This document shows, piece after piece, positions 35,795-46,800 of a DNA stretch of 64,000 nucleotides. A program made the position numbers and the translations under genes. Each line of letters begins with the position of its first letter. Position 1 is the first letter of the stretch. This DNA comes from Phaeobacter sp. 22II1-1F12B (GTDB lineage Bacteria > Pseudomonadota > Alphaproteobacteria > Rhodobacterales > Rhodobacteraceae). The stretch is from positions 1 through 64,000 of the forward strand of contig NZ_AQQP01000016.1 of NCBI RefSeq assembly GCF_002210165.1. Direction: 5' to 3'. A model generated the notes under the pieces. That model was not told where the DNA came from. It saw nothing but the letters and a program-made list of their open reading frames with translations, and ran no database searches.

Positions 35795-38209
35795 ATGAGC
35801 AGTTTCGATGATACGGACGCCTTTGAGGCCGCCTCTCTCTCCGCCCGCGCCATGGCTGCGCGGCCGACACCCTATCTCGACGGGCTGAACCCGGCGCAGC
35901 GCGAGGCGGTGCAAACCCTCGACGGGCCCGTGCTGATGTTGGCCGGGGCGGGCACCGGCAAAACCCGTGCGCTTACGGCCCGGATCGTGCATCTGTTGAA
36001 TACCGGCACCGCGCGTCCGAACGAAATTCTCGCCGTGACCTTCACCAACAAGGCCGCGCGCGAGATGAAGAACCGGGTCGGCCAGATGCTCGGTCAGTCG
36101 ATCGAAGGCATGCCGTGGCTTGGCACCTTCCACGCAATCTGCGTCAAGCTGCTGCGCCGCCACGCGGAACTTGTCGGCCTCAAGTCCAACTTCACCATCC
36201 TTGATACCGACGACCAGATCCGCCTGCTGAAACAGCTGATTTCCGCCGCCAATATCGATGACAAGCGTTGGCCCGCCCGCATGCTCGCCTCTTTCATCGA
36301 CGACTGGAAGAACCGCGCCCTGACGCCGGACAAGGTGCCGGCCTCGGATGCGGGCCATTATAACCATCGCGGCACCGAGCTGTACGACCAGTACCAGACC
36401 CGCCTGAAAGAGCTGAACGCTGTCGATTTCGGCGATCTTCTTCTGCATATGGTGACAATTTTCCAGACGCATGAGGATGTTCTTCAGCAGTACCAGCGTT
36501 GGTTCAAATACATCCTGGTCGATGAGTATCAGGATACCAACGTCGCCCAGTACCTCTGGCTGCGGCTGCTTGCTCAGGGCCACAAGAACATCTGCTGCGT
36601 CGGCGACGACGACCAGTCGATCTATGGCTGGCGCGGGGCTGAAGTGGGCAATATCCTTCGGTTCGAAAAGGATTTCCCCGGTGCTCATGTGGTCCGGCTG
36701 GAACAGAACTACCGTTCGACTCCGCATATCCTCGCGGCCGCCTCCGGTGTCATCCGGGGCAATCAGGGCCGGCTTGGCAAGGAACTCTGGACCGAAGAGC
36801 AGGACGGCGAAAAGATCCGTCTGATCGGTCATTGGGATGGCGAGGAAGAAGCCCGCTGGGTCGGTGAGGAAATCGAAGCGATGCAGGGCGGTACCCGTGG
36901 CATGCGCGGCTTCAATCTCGACGACATGGCTATTCTCGTGCGCGCGTCCCACCAGATGCGCGCCTTCGAGGACCGTTTCCTGACGATCGGTTTGCCCTAT
37001 CGCGTCATCGGCGGTCCGCGTTTTTACGAACGGCTCGAAATCCGCGACGCAATGGCCTATTTCCGCGTCGTGACCTCGCCCGATGACGATCTGGCGTTCG
37101 AGCGGATTGTGAATACGCCCAAGCGCGGCCTCGGCAATAAAGCGCAGCAGATCATCCAGACCACGGCGCGAGATAATGGCGTGTCGCTGGTCGACGGGGC
37201 AAGGATCGCCCTGCAGGAAGGCGCAATCAAAGGTAAGGGCGCGGGCGAGTTGCGTCATCTTGTAGACGGGATCGCGCGCTGGTACGAGATGACGCGCGGC
37301 CCGCGTGTTGTGATCTCGGACAGCGATGACAGCGTGATCGAAGACCTCGACAGCCCCTTCGAGTTCGGTTCGCCCGAGACACCGCACACGGAACTGGCCG
37401 AGATCATTCTTGACGAATCCGGCTATACGGCGATGTGGCAGAACGACAAGACGCCCGAGGCGCCGGGGCGGTTGGAAAACCTGAAAGAGCTGATCAAGGC
37501 ACTGGAATCTTTTGAAAACCTTCAGGGCTTTCTCGAACATGTCAGTCTGATCATGGATAACGAGCAGGCGGATTCCGATGCAAAGGTCAGCATCATGACC
37601 CTGCATGCCGCCAAGGGGCTCGAATTTCCGGCCGTGTTCCTGCCCGGATGGGAGGATGGTCTCTTTCCCTCGCAGCGCAGCATGGATGAATCCGGCCTCA
37701 AGGGGCTCGAGGAAGAGCGCAGGCTGGCCTATGTCGGGATAACCCGGGCCGAAGAGATTTGTACGATCTCATTCGCGGCCAACAGGCGTGTTTTCGGCCA
37801 ATGGCAATCGTCAATGCCTTCGCGGTTCATCGACGAACTGCCCGAGGAACATGTCGACGTTCTCACCCCGCCGGGACTCTACGGGGGCGGTAGCATGGCA
37901 GGCATGTCAGGCGGCGGGATTGAAGAACGGGTCGCGAAGGCGAATGTCTACAATTCCCCCGGTTGGAAACGGCTGCAGGAAAACTCGAACCGGCGCGGTC
38001 TGTCGCAGCCGAAAGAGACCCGGAACACCGTTATCGATGTAACCGCGACCAGCAGTTTCACGGTGGGAGAGCGAGTGTTCCATCAAAAGTTCGGCTATGG
38101 CGCCATCCTGAATATCGAGGGCGACAAGTTGGAAATCGATTTTGAGAAAGCCGGTATCAAGAAAATCGTCGCCCAATTCGTAAGTTCGATTGAGGATATG
38201 CCCTTTTAA
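35795..38209 (+). CDS. uvrD: ATP-dependent DNA helicase UvrD/PcrA (superfamily 1)
   Basis: 3'-5' helicase acting in excision and mismatch repair and in removing stalled complexes. The 804-residue protein starts homology at LNPAQREAV, has Walker A GAGTGKT at 51-57, VTFTNKAAREMK, the DEYQDTN Walker B box, the GDDDQSIYGWRGA motif III, EQNYRS, and the later MTLHAAKGLEFPAVF and YVGITRAEE motifs. The C-terminal segment has the PcrA/UvrD tudor-like VGERVFHQKFGYGAIL. An SOS box in front suggests LexA control. Confidence 0.97.
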   Translation: MSSFDDTDAFEAASLSARAMAARPTPYLDGLNPAQREAVQTLDGPVLMLAGAGTGKTRALTARIVHLLNTGTARPNEILAVTFTNKAAREMKNRVGQMLGQSIEGMPWLGTFHAICVKLLRRHAELVGLKSNFTILDTDDQIRLLKQLISAANIDDKRWPARMLASFIDDWKNRALTPDKVPASDAGHYNHRGTELYDQYQTRLKELNAVDFGDLLLHMVTIFQTHEDVLQQYQRWFKYILVDEYQDTNVAQYLWLRLLAQGHKNICCVGDDDQSIYGWRGAEVGNILRFEKDFPGAHVVRLEQNYRSTPHILAAASGVIRGNQGRLGKELWTEEQDGEKIRLIGHWDGEEEARWVGEEIEAMQGGTRGMRGFNLDDMAILVRASHQMRAFEDRFLTIGLPYRVIGGPRFYERLEIRDAMAYFRVVTSPDDDLAFERIVNTPKRGLGNKAQQIIQTTARDNGVSLVDGARIALQEGAIKGKGAGELRHLVDGIARWYEMTRGPRVVISDSDDSVIEDLDSPFEFGSPETPHTELAEIILDESGYTAMWQNDKTPEAPGRLENLKELIKALESFENLQGFLEHVSLIMDNEQADSDAKVSIMTLHAAKGLEFPAVFLPGWEDGLFPSQRSMDESGLKGLEEERRLAYVGITRAEEICTISFAANRRVFGQWQSSMPSRFIDELPEEHVDVLTPPGLYGGGSMAGMSGGGIEERVAKANVYNSPGWKRLQENSNRRGLSQPKETRNTVIDVTATSSFTVGERVFHQKFGYGAILNIEGDKLEIDFEKAGIKKIVAQFVSSIEDMPF

Positions 38210-38241
38210 CCGGGGCCATTCCTGTCAAAGGCTTGGTTCGG

Positions 38242-40650
38242 TCACGCATGCATGGCCATTTTCTGTTTGGACGCGCCGCTTGCGTGCTTTGCACCTGTCT
38301 TGAAGAAATCCACTTCGTTCAAAAGCGTCAGGGTCGCGTCCTTCATCTTTGCTATGACCTGCGTGTTATCCTCGAACATGGATGCGTTGTCCTGCGTGGA
38401 CCGGTCAAGCTCGTCGGTGGAGGCTGCGATATGCTTGATACCAGCCGCCTGATCGTCTGCGCTTTCCGCAACTGAATCGATGTTCTGAGCCACCGTCAGG
38501 ATGGAATTGGTAATCACCTTTAATGCATCGCCGCTCAGGTTGACGAGCCGAACGCCCTCATCGACCTTTTCCCCGGTGTCGGAAATCACGCTGGAGATTT
38601 CGCTCGCCGCTTCCAGTGAGCGGGCGGCAAGTGCCCTGACTTCGGATGCAACCACGGCAAAGCCACGACCGGAATCACCGGCACGGGCCGCCTCGATCCC
38701 CGCGTTGAGCGCAAGAAGATTGGTCTGAAAGGCAATTCCATTTATCAGGTCGATGATTTTTGAAATGGAATCCGAGCTCTCCTTAATCTCCTGCATGGCC
38801 GCAACAGCCTGATCGACCGTTTCAATACCGCTTTGCGATTCCTGAACCACGCTGGCGGCGCTGCTCCTTGCTTTTCTTGCATTATCCAATGCGCCGGAAA
38901 CCGATTTTTCGATCTGGGAGAGGGCGGCGCTGGTTTCTTCCAGCGCGGCGGAGTTTCGGACGGTGCGCTGTGAAAGGCTTTCCGACGAGTTGGAAAGATT
39001 GCCCGCGTAACTGTAAACCACATCCGTATTGCTGCGGATACTCGTCACGATCGTGTTCAGCTTTTCGAGCATCTCGTTGACCGTCAGGCCGATTTCGCCG
39101 AAGACGCCCCTGTGAGTTGTCGCGACTGTGTGATTCAGATCGCCGTGAGACAATGCGCTCAGCGCGTCTGAAATGTCATGCAAGGCTTGCCCGGTCGATT
39201 CTGAAATCTCGTTTATGCCTGAACAGATTTTTTCGAACACCCCATCCTTGTCTTGCAGTGACAACCGTTTGCCAAAATCACCCTGTGCACAGGCCGCCAC
39301 AACCTCGGAAATCTCTTCGGCTATAGCGATTTCGCGTTTTCTAGCAGCTTCAAGCTCGGCCTCGCGCTGCAACGCCTTTTCCTTCTGGTCTTCCTGCTGC
39401 CGTCTTCTTTCTTCTTGCAGAAGCCTCTGTTCTTCCTTTTCTCTTTCATGCCGCTGCGCTTCCTGTTCGCTCGCATTGATGGTCGCGGTCCGGAAATGAT
39501 CCAGTGCAACGACAATCTCTCCAAGCTCGGAGCTGGTGGCCTGCGGCATCAGTATCGCGAGGTCCCCTTCGGCCATCCGTGAGGCGGCTCTTGAAACCTC
39601 GGCCATGTATTCACGTACGGGGTGCGACACCATCCAGACCGCAAAAGCGCCTAGAATGACTGCGACCAAACTCGCCGCGATGCTGACGATGGCCTGGTTG
39701 CGCGTGGCGCTACGCCGCGTGTCGAGTGCCAAAAGAATATCCTCTGCAAGCTGATCTTCGAAGCCTTTCAAGAGGTTGATTTTCTTTGTCATCGCCCCGA
39801 AGAAATCATTGCCGGTGATCCCCTGAAGGTTCTGAAAAGCTGTGCTTTCAAAGGCCACGTCCCGCATCCGTTCGACATCGCCAAAGGCGTCCGAGGAGGT
39901 CAGCTCTTCATAGGCTGTCGCGACTTTTACGCTGGCCTCCTGAAGGAACATGTTGAAGAACGCGTTTTGAATGCTGATCAACTCTTGCAGTTTCAGCAGC
40001 CGGTCGACCGTGAAGCGACCGATGCCAAAGCCGCTGGAACCGATGGCCCGTTCGATCCCGGCACGTTCCTTGCCGTTCAGAAAGCTTGAAAAAGCCTTTA
40101 TTTCCATTGCTGTATTCGTGTCATTGCTGGCAAGTGAGGCCAACGTCACAACACTCAGCATGGCATTGTTCAACCCGGTATAATAGGAAATCGCCTGTGG
40201 CGGTGCGATGGAAAGCGCATCGACCTGTTCGCGGATCGCGGTCATATCGCCAAGCTTCTGCGTGATATCGCGGAGCTTTTCGACGGCTCGGATGCTGGTC
40301 TCGCTCTCATCGGCACGGCTCATGTATTTTGCCATCGATTGCTCGGCGAGCGCGCGTTTTGCGTCTGTATTCCTTCTCTGCGCGGCAAGCTCTTCGGAAA
40401 AGGAAGCGCCGGCGGTGCTAAGGAATACCGCCGTGGCGCCGCGTTCCTTTTGCTGCTCATGCACGAGGTCCGAGAGAAAGGTCGTCAACTCTGCAATGTC
40501 CAGGATCCTGTTGTATTCCGCCATCTGGCGGAGCTTTGGGTAGGTCAGAAAGAAGGACATGCAAACGGTGAACGCCACCGGCACGGCCGCGACAAGGATC
40601 ATGGAACGGGTGATTGGCATGCTTCGGATAGCATGGGCAAAATTTCGCAT
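38242..40650 (-). CDS. Methyl-accepting chemotaxis protein with nitrate/nitrite-sensing (NIT) domain
   Basis: Membrane chemoreceptor of 802 residues. TM1 about 18-37; a periplasmic helical NIT domain about 50-310 recognised by [17 protein letters not shown] and an [18 protein letters not shown] segment; TM2 about 318-340; HAMP 341-395; a Glu/Gln/Arg-rich coiled coil at about 395-440; a second HAMP-like unit near 455-525; and the signalling domain with [21 protein letters not shown]. There is no CheR-docking pentapeptide at the C-terminus. NIT domains bind nitrate or nitrite in characterised proteins; the neighbouring molybdate genes fit that theme. Convergent with uvrD, 32 bases apart, and divergent from modE. 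Confidence 0.93.
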   Translation of the reverse strand: MRNFAHAIRSMPITRSMILVAAVPVAFTVCMSFFLTYPKLRQMAEYNRILDIAELTTFLSDLVHEQQKERGATAVFLSTAGASFSEELAAQRRNTDAKRALAEQSMAKYMSRADESETSIRAVEKLRDITQKLGDMTAIREQVDALSIAPPQAISYYTGLNNAMLSVVTLASLASNDTNTAMEIKAFSSFLNGKERAGIERAIGSSGFGIGRFTVDRLLKLQELISIQNAFFNMFLQEASVKVATAYEELTSSDAFGDVERMRDVAFESTAFQNLQGITGNDFFGAMTKKINLLKGFEDQLAEDILLALDTRRSATRNQAIVSIAASLVAVILGAFAVWMVSHPVREYMAEVSRAASRMAEGDLAILMPQATSSELGEIVVALDHFRTATINASEQEAQRHEREKEEQRLLQEERRRQQEDQKEKALQREAELEAARKREIAIAEEISEVVAACAQGDFGKRLSLQDKDGVFEKICSGINEISESTGQALHDISDALSALSHGDLNHTVATTHRGVFGEIGLTVNEMLEKLNTIVTSIRSNTDVVYSYAGNLSNSSESLSQRTVRNSAALEETSAALSQIEKSVSGALDNARKARSSAASVVQESQSGIETVDQAVAAMQEIKESSDSISKIIDLINGIAFQTNLLALNAGIEAARAGDSGRGFAVVASEVRALAARSLEAASEISSVISDTGEKVDEGVRLVNLSGDALKVITNSILTVAQNIDSVAESADDQAAGIKHIAASTDELDRSTQDNASMFEDNTQVIAKMKDATLTLLNEVDFFKTGAKHASGASKQKMAMHA

Positions 40651-40835
40651 AGATCTCTTTCCGGAAAACGCTCTTGATGAAACGGGTAAGCGACAGGGGT
40701 TACGGGCTTATTAATTTGCCATTGCCTAAACCGTTCAAAGCTCTCGAATCCGTGCCAAATTTGACGGATCTCGACCGGGGATAGGATCGCGCAACTCTGC
40801 TTGCCCTGCTTCTGCAAAGAAACCAGACTGCCGCA

Positions 40836-41195
40836 ATGACGGAACAGGATTTCAATCTGCGTCTCAGGCTGGTTTTCGGGCCCGAGGAAATGATCGGACC
40901 GGGTAAGGCCGAATTGCTGGAACGCATCGCGCGCACCGGTTCCATTGCTGCGGCGGGGCGCGAGATGGGGATGAGCTACAAACGCGCCTGGATGCTTGTC
41001 GAAACGATGAACGCGATGTTCAAAGCGCCTGTCGTGACAAGTTCCCGCGGCGGGGCCAGGGGAGGCGGAGCCCAAGTTACCGAAACTGGCAACGAGGTGC
41101 TGCAAGCCTATCGCGCGCTCGTGGAAAAGGCCCTTCATGCGGGCATCGAAGAGATCGAACAGTTGAACAAGCTGCGAAACTCGACCGAAAACTGA
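40836..41195 (+). CDS. modE: ModE-type HTH regulator lacking molybdate-binding domains
   Basis: A 119-residue LysR-like winged-helix protein of the ModE N-terminal type: ARTGSIAAAGREMGMSYKRAWMLVETMN is the recognition core (positions about 31-60). Full-length ModE has two C-terminal Mop domains for molybdate; none is present here, so the metal must be sensed by another protein or the protein acts as a constitutive regulator. It lies directly upstream of modABC, and a perfect palindrome resembling the ModE operator lies between it and modA. Confidence 0.88.
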   Translation: MTEQDFNLRLRLVFGPEEMIGPGKAELLERIARTGSIAAAGREMGMSYKRAWMLVETMNAMFKAPVVTSSRGGARGGGAQVTETGNEVLQAYRALVEKALHAGIEEIEQLNKLRNSTEN

Positions 41196-41226
41196 AGTTT
41201 ATCCTTGCGAGCACAAGGGGTAGGGT

Positions 41227-41250
41227 CGATATGTTTTGAGGAACATATCG
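41227..41250. promoter_or_regulatory. ModE-like operator: perfect 9-6-9 palindrome
   Basis: CGATATGTT at 41227-41235 and AACATATCG at 41242-41250 are exact reverse complements around six bases. The half site is close to the ModE consensus (CG-TATAT type, similar spacing). It ends nine bases before the modA ATG, so binding would block modABC translation start or transcription. Confidence 0.75.
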
Positions 41251-41259
41251 GAATTCACA

Positions 41260-42036
41260 ATGCGCCACGTCCCGCGAAACCTGTTGTCCTCCTTTATGCT
41301 GGCGGTCCTGATCCTGACTCCGTTTGCGGGCAGGGCGGCCGATCTGACCGTGTTCGCTGCCGCAAGCCTAAAAACCGCGATGGACCAGATCTCCGACCGG
41401 TTTGAGGAGGCTTCCGGTCATGAGATTGCCGTGGCGCTTGCGGGATCCTCCGCGCTGGCGCGGCAGATCGAACAAGGTGCGCCAGCGGATGTGTTCATTT
41501 CCGCGAACACAGACTGGATGGATCACCTTGAAAGTAATGGGTTTATCCGGTCGGACAGCCGATTTGATCTTCTTGGTAACAGGCTTGCCCTGATCGGATA
41601 TGGTGCCTCTTCGGGACCGGTTGTCATCGACTCAGCGCTGGATCTGACCAAGATGCTTGAAGGCGGCCGCCTTGCCATGGCGTTGGTCGACGCGGTTCCC
41701 GCCGGAATCTACGGCAGGCAGGCGCTTGGCTCGCTTGGGCTCTGGGAAAATGTAGCTCCGCAGGTGGCGCAGGCCGACAATGTGCGCGCGGCGCTGGCCC
41801 TCGTGGCGACAGGGGCGGCCCCTTTGGGCATTGTCTATGCCAGCGACGCCAAAGCCGAGGAACGGGTTCAGGTACTGGGTCTTTTCCCTGAGGAAAGCCA
41901 CGATCCGATCATCTATCCCGCCGCAATCACCTCTCGCGGCGATGCAGAACTCGCGCAGCGCTTTCTCGACTTTCTGCGTGAGCCGGAAAACCGCCTGATC
42001 TTTGAAGAACAGGGGTTCGAGGTGCTGGCCGAATGA
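41260..42036 (+). CDS. modA: Molybdate ABC transporter, periplasmic binding protein
   Basis: Captures molybdate (or tungstate) in the periplasm. The start at ATG 41260 gives a good signal peptide (hydrophobic core SSFMLAVLILTPF, cleavage after GRA). A TTG at 41236 lies inside the operator and is rejected. The mature protein begins ADLTVFAAASLKTAMDQI and has GSSALARQIEQGAPADVFISA, typical oxyanion-binding segments, and a late GIVYASDAK. 258 residues, normal. The stop overlaps modB (ATGA). Confidence 0.95.
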   Translation: MRHVPRNLLSSFMLAVLILTPFAGRAADLTVFAAASLKTAMDQISDRFEEASGHEIAVALAGSSALARQIEQGAPADVFISANTDWMDHLESNGFIRSDSRFDLLGNRLALIGYGASSGPVVIDSALDLTKMLEGGRLAMALVDAVPAGIYGRQALGSLGLWENVAPQVAQADNVRAALALVATGAAPLGIVYASDAKAEERVQVLGLFPEESHDPIIYPAAITSRGDAELAQRFLDFLREPENRLIFEEQGFEVLAE

Positions 42037-42725
42037 ACTGGCTGACGCCCGAAGAAATGGCCGCTGTCATGCTGTCGATGAAGGTGTCCTTCTGGGCCAC
42101 CCTCGTCAGCCTGCCGTTTGGCATTCTGGTGGCGCATGCGCTGGCGCGATGGCACTTCCCGGGCAAGCTATTGGTGAACGGGCTTGTCCACCTGCCGCTT
42201 ATCCTGCCGCCTGTCGTGACGGGTTACCTCCTCTTGATGACGTTTTCGCCGGCGGCCCCCCTCGGGCAGGCCCTCGAAAGCATCGGGATCGTCTTTGCCT
42301 TTCGTTGGACGGGCGCGGCGCTCGCGGCGGCGGTCATGGCCTTTCCGCTCATGGTCCGTGCGATACGACTGTCGATCGAATCTGTCGACCCCGGGCTTGA
42401 ACAGGCCGCGGCCACCCTTGGCGCCTCAAGGCTCTGGGTCTTTGTCACGGTCACCTTGCCCCTGATCCTGCCGGGCATTCTGACCGGTTGCATCCTTGCC
42501 CTTGCCAAGGCGATGGGCGAGTTCGGTGCCACGATCACTTTCGTGTCGAACATCCCCGGCCAGACCCAGACCCTGCCCACGGCGATCTATGCTTTTCTGC
42601 AGGTGCCCGGCGGGGAAACTTCGGCTTTCCGGCTGGTTCTGATCTCGATTGCGCTGGCGATGGGGGCGCTTCTTTTGTCCGAAATTCTTGCCCGCAAGCT
42701 TGGGAAAAGACTGGGGGGCGCATGA
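42033..42725 (+). CDS. modB: Molybdate ABC transporter, permease
   Basis: Inner-membrane permease, 230 residues, five to six hydrophobic helices. The conserved coupling loop for the ATPase reads EQAAATLGASRLWVFVTVTLPL, and the region after it has ALAKAMGEFGATITF, the ModB hallmark. It overlaps modA (ATGA) and modC (ATGA), so all three transporter proteins are translated as a unit. Confidence 0.96.
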   Translation: MNWLTPEEMAAVMLSMKVSFWATLVSLPFGILVAHALARWHFPGKLLVNGLVHLPLILPPVVTGYLLLMTFSPAAPLGQALESIGIVFAFRWTGAALAAAVMAFPLMVRAIRLSIESVDPGLEQAAATLGASRLWVFVTVTLPLILPGILTGCILALAKAMGEFGATITFVSNIPGQTQTLPTAIYAFLQVPGGETSAFRLVLISIALAMGALLLSEILARKLGKRLGGA

Positions 42726-43825
42726 CGGTTTCGGTTCGCCTGTCTCATCAATTCTCCGGGTTCGGTCTAAATGTCGATTTCGAGGCACCCGCCGGCCTTA
42801 CCGTGCTGTTCGGGCGCTCGGGGTCAGGCAAGACGACCATCATCAACGCGGTCGCGGGCCTGCTGAAACCGGATCGGGGACGGGTGACCATCGATGGGCG
42901 CGACCTGCTTGATACGGATCGGCGGATCGACCTTCCGACCCATCGACGTCAGCTTGGCTATATCTTTCAGGATGCGCGGCTGTTTCCACATCTGACGGTT
43001 GCCCAGAACCTGTCTTACGGGCGTTGGTTTGCGCGCGGGTCCCGCAACGGCAACGAAATGGATCGCGTGGTCGACATGCTCGGTCTTGGCCCGCTCATGT
43101 CGCGCCGACCCGCGAGACTGTCCGGCGGCGAAAGACAACGTGTGGCCATCGGGCGGGCGCTACTTGCCCGTCCGCGCCTGCTGCTTGCCGATGAGCCGCT
43201 GGCCTCGCTCGACGAAGGGCGCAAGGCGGAAATTCTGCCCTATTTCGAACGGCTTCGGGATGAGGTCGATGTGCCGATCCTCTATGTCAGTCATGCCCCG
43301 GCTGAGGTCGCGCGTCTGGCAACCACGGTTATCGCGCTTGAAAACGGTAGGGTCGTCCGGCAGGGCCCGGCGCTCGAGGTGCTGGGCGATCCGATGGTGA
43401 CACCGGCCGGAATTCGGGCCGCAGGGGCGGTTCTGCGCGCAGAGGTAAAGGCGCATCACGACGATGGTCTGAGCGAACTCGATGCCGGTGGCATTCCGCT
43501 GTTCCTGCCGCGCGTCCCTCACAGACCGGGCAGCTTCATTCGCATCCGTATCGCCGCGCAGGAGGTGATCCTGTCGCGGGAGCGACCCGCAGGCCTTTCG
43601 GCGCTCAACATCCTGCCGGGCCGGGTGGAATCGCTGCGGGCGGGCGAGGGGCCGGGCATGCTGGTATCGCTCGCGACGCCCGCCGGAACCATCCTTGCCC
43701 GCATCACCCGGCGTTCTGCCATGACCCTTGGTCTGGACGAGGGCGTCGATTGCCACGCCATCGTCAAATCCGTTGCCATCGCGCCCGAGGATGTCGGCGG
43801 TGCCCGACCCCGGTCAGACGGATAG
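42722..43825 (+). CDS. modC: Molybdate ABC transporter, ATPase with C-terminal TOBE/Mop domain
   Basis: Energises molybdate uptake. ATG 42722 is chosen because it overlaps the modB stop and starts the family homology; the frame is open further upstream. Walker A GRSGSGKTT at 31-39, Q loop LGYIFQDARLF, signature LSGGERQRV near 133, Walker B LLLADEPLASLD near 155. Residues about 295-365 form a TOBE/Mop-like molybdate-binding domain (NILPGRVESL, ARITRRSAMTLGL). 367 residues. The stop lies 12 bases inside the convergent RTX gene. Confidence 0.96.
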   Translation: MTVSVRLSHQFSGFGLNVDFEAPAGLTVLFGRSGSGKTTIINAVAGLLKPDRGRVTIDGRDLLDTDRRIDLPTHRRQLGYIFQDARLFPHLTVAQNLSYGRWFARGSRNGNEMDRVVDMLGLGPLMSRRPARLSGGERQRVAIGRALLARPRLLLADEPLASLDEGRKAEILPYFERLRDEVDVPILYVSHAPAEVARLATTVIALENGRVVRQGPALEVLGDPMVTPAGIRAAGAVLRAEVKAHHDDGLSELDAGGIPLFLPRVPHRPGSFIRIRIAAQEVILSRERPAGLSALNILPGRVESLRAGEGPGMLVSLATPAGTILARITRRSAMTLGLDEGVDCHAIVKSVAIAPEDVGGARPRSDG

Positions 43826-46800
43826 AACCGTCCAGCTTCCGTCGTCGAACATCAGCCGCTCAAAGGCGTATTCGTCCGAATAATAGTGGTTCTTCAGCAG
43901 GATATCGCCCTTAGCCCAGCTGATCGCCAGATCGTAGGTGCCGCTGCGGGCAAAGCTCAGCTCATCCACCGAAGAGACCGAATTGAACAGGATCGTGTCG
44001 AGACTGTCCGAGCGGCTGTCGTCGAAGGTGTCGCTGCCCTCGCTGGCGACATAGGTGTCGTCGCCGGTCGAGCCGTAGAGGAAGTCGTCGCCAAGCCCGC
44101 CATCCATCCAATCATTGCCGTCATAGCCATAAAGGCGGTCATCCCCGTCCAACCCGAACATCCGGTCATTGATAGATCCAAGCTCGGCCCGGTTGCCATA
44201 AAGGTAGTCATTCCCGCCAGTGCCTTTCAGCTCGGGGTTGATGCCGGTCAGATCCACCTTGGTGCCGTTGGCGAACTCAAGGGTTTCAATGACATTGCGC
44301 GTGTTGAACGCGTTCTGGATCGTGACAGAGCCGCTATCCCAGGCGATCACCAGTGCGGAACTCGACGTCAGCGTATAGCTGATATCGCTGGCCGAAATCC
44401 CGGATTTCAGCTTGATCACGTCGGCCTTGTCCGCTGCGTCTCCGTAGTCCGAGATCGTGTCATGCCCGTCGCCGACAAGATAGGTATCGGCCCCCGCTGC
44501 ACCATACATGGTATCGTTGCCAAGGCCACCGATCAGCGTGTCATCGCCATCGTACCCATAAAGCCGGTCATCGCCGTCGAACCCGTAAATCACGTCGGCT
44601 TTTGACCCGACATCGCCATTGTTGCCCGAGACGGTATCGTTCGCATTGGTGCCATATGTCGGCGCGGCGATCTTGGTCAGGTCGACCGTGGTCCCGTTGG
44701 AATAGATAAGCTGTTCGACCGCATAGTTCGACCGGAAGGCGTTCTGTATGGTGAACGACCCATCGGCCCATTCAGCGACCAGATTACCGCCGGAGCTGCG
44801 CGAATAGCTGACATCCGACGCAGAGACGCCGGACTTCATCCGGATCACATCCTTGGGGTCGCCCGTCTGCCCGGAATCCGAGATCAGATCGTCGCCATCT
44901 CCGACGTAATAGGTATCGCCTCCGTCGGCCCCGTACATTCTGTCATCGCCAAGCCCGCCGCTGAAACGGTCGTTGCCATCATAGCCATACATGGTGTCAT
45001 CGCCATCCAGCCCGACCAGCAGGTCGTTGCGCGAGCCGAAATCCGCGCGGTTACCATAAAGCGTGTCATCTGCCGTGGTGCCGTGGGTCTCGAGCGCGAG
45101 CGAGGTAAGATCGATTACGCTGCCATTGCCATAGCGCAGCTTTTCAACCGCGTAAGAGGTGTCGAACCCGTTGTCGATCGTGACCGATCCGCCGTCCCAG
45201 CCGATCCAGATATCGCCGTTTTGCAGGCGTATCGTGACATCGCCGGGATTGATCCCGCTCTTTAGCCGGACTTCGTCATCGCTGTCGCCGGTCGTACCGC
45301 GATCCGAAATATGGTCGTCCCCGTCGCCAACAAGGTAGATATCGCCGCCCTCGGCCCCGTAAAGACTATCGTCGCCAAGGCCGCCATCCAGAATGTCGTT
45401 CCCGTCATAGCCGTATAGCTGGTCGTCACCATCGAAACCGCGCAGCGTATCGTTGCGCGACCCCAACGCTTCACGGTTGCCGCGCAGGTTGTCATTCCCG
45501 CCTGTGCCGATCGTGGCGACAGAGATCGTCGTCAAGTCCTGGGTGGATCCATTCCCATAGCGCAATGTTTCCACGGCATAATTCGTGCTGAACGCATATC
45601 TGATCGAGACCGATCCACCCTTCCAGTCCAGCAGGAGAGTACCCGAGCTGTCGCGGCTGAAAGAGACATCTCCGGGGTTTATCCCGGATTTGAGCTGGAT
45701 CACATCCGCCGCGCTTCCGGTGCTGCCATAGTCGGTGATCTCGTCATCACCATCGCCCACCTTGTAGGTGTCGCCCCCGTCACCACCCTGCAACGTGTCA
45801 TTGCCAAGACCGCCCTCAAGCGTGTCTGCCCCGGCATAGCCATAAAGTCGGTCGTTGCCGTCTTCGCCGATCAGGGTGTTATTTCCGGCATCGCCAGAGA
45901 ATGTCTTGTTCGCCGGTGTCGTGTAAGCGGTCTTGGCCTGCGTCACGAGGTCGATGATTGTGCCGTCCGCCAGCCGCGCCTTTTCCACCTGGTAGCGCGC
46001 TGTCGACCAGTTCTGCACCTGTACCGAACCTTCGTCCCATGTCACCCGCAGGTGCTGGCCATCGACCAGCAGGAAGGACAGATCGCTCGCGTCGATACCT
46101 GCGATAAAGCTCAGATAATCGTCGCCATCGCCGGTGTCGCCATAATCGTTGACTAGGTCATGCCCCAGACCGACGATGTATTCGTCCTCGCCCGCGGCAC
46201 CATAGAGGTCGTCATCGCCAAGCCCGCCGTCGAGTGTATCATTGCCATCGTAGCCGTAGATGCGGTCATCTCCGTCAAGCCCTGTGATGACATCGTCCTG
46301 CGTGCCGAATTCCTCGTCATTGCCATAGATCGTTTCACTGCCGTTGGTGCCGGTGATGGTCACCGCAAGCGTGGTCAGATCGACCGTCACGCCATTGTCG
46401 TAGACCAGCCGTTCCACGGCATAGCGTTGGTCGAAGGCATAGGCGATGCGTGCAGAACCCGTGCCCCATGAAATCAAAAGATCACCATTGCTGTATGCCT
46501 GATAGGTGACCATGGCCTGCGTGATCCCGGCGGCCAGCCGGATGGTGTCGGGGCCGTCGCTCAGATCCGACTTGGCAGCATCGCTGATATAGTCGTCGCC
46601 TTCGCCAACGCGGTAGGTATCTGCGCCTTCGCCACCGTACATGGTGTCGTCGCCATCGCCGCCTTCGAGGATATCCGCGCCGTCATAGCCGTAAAGCGTA
46701 TCGTTCCCGTCGCGCCCGACGAGATAGTCGTCGCGGCTGCCAAGCTCTTCGCGGTTGCCGCCAAGGGAGTCATTGGCGTTCGTGCCTACGGTCGGCGCAA

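Noticed and set aside
35786-37606. 606-codon open frame opposite uvrD
   Set aside because: Shadow of the helicase gene; its composition (His/Asp/Val-rich) is typical for antisense frames in GC-rich DNA.
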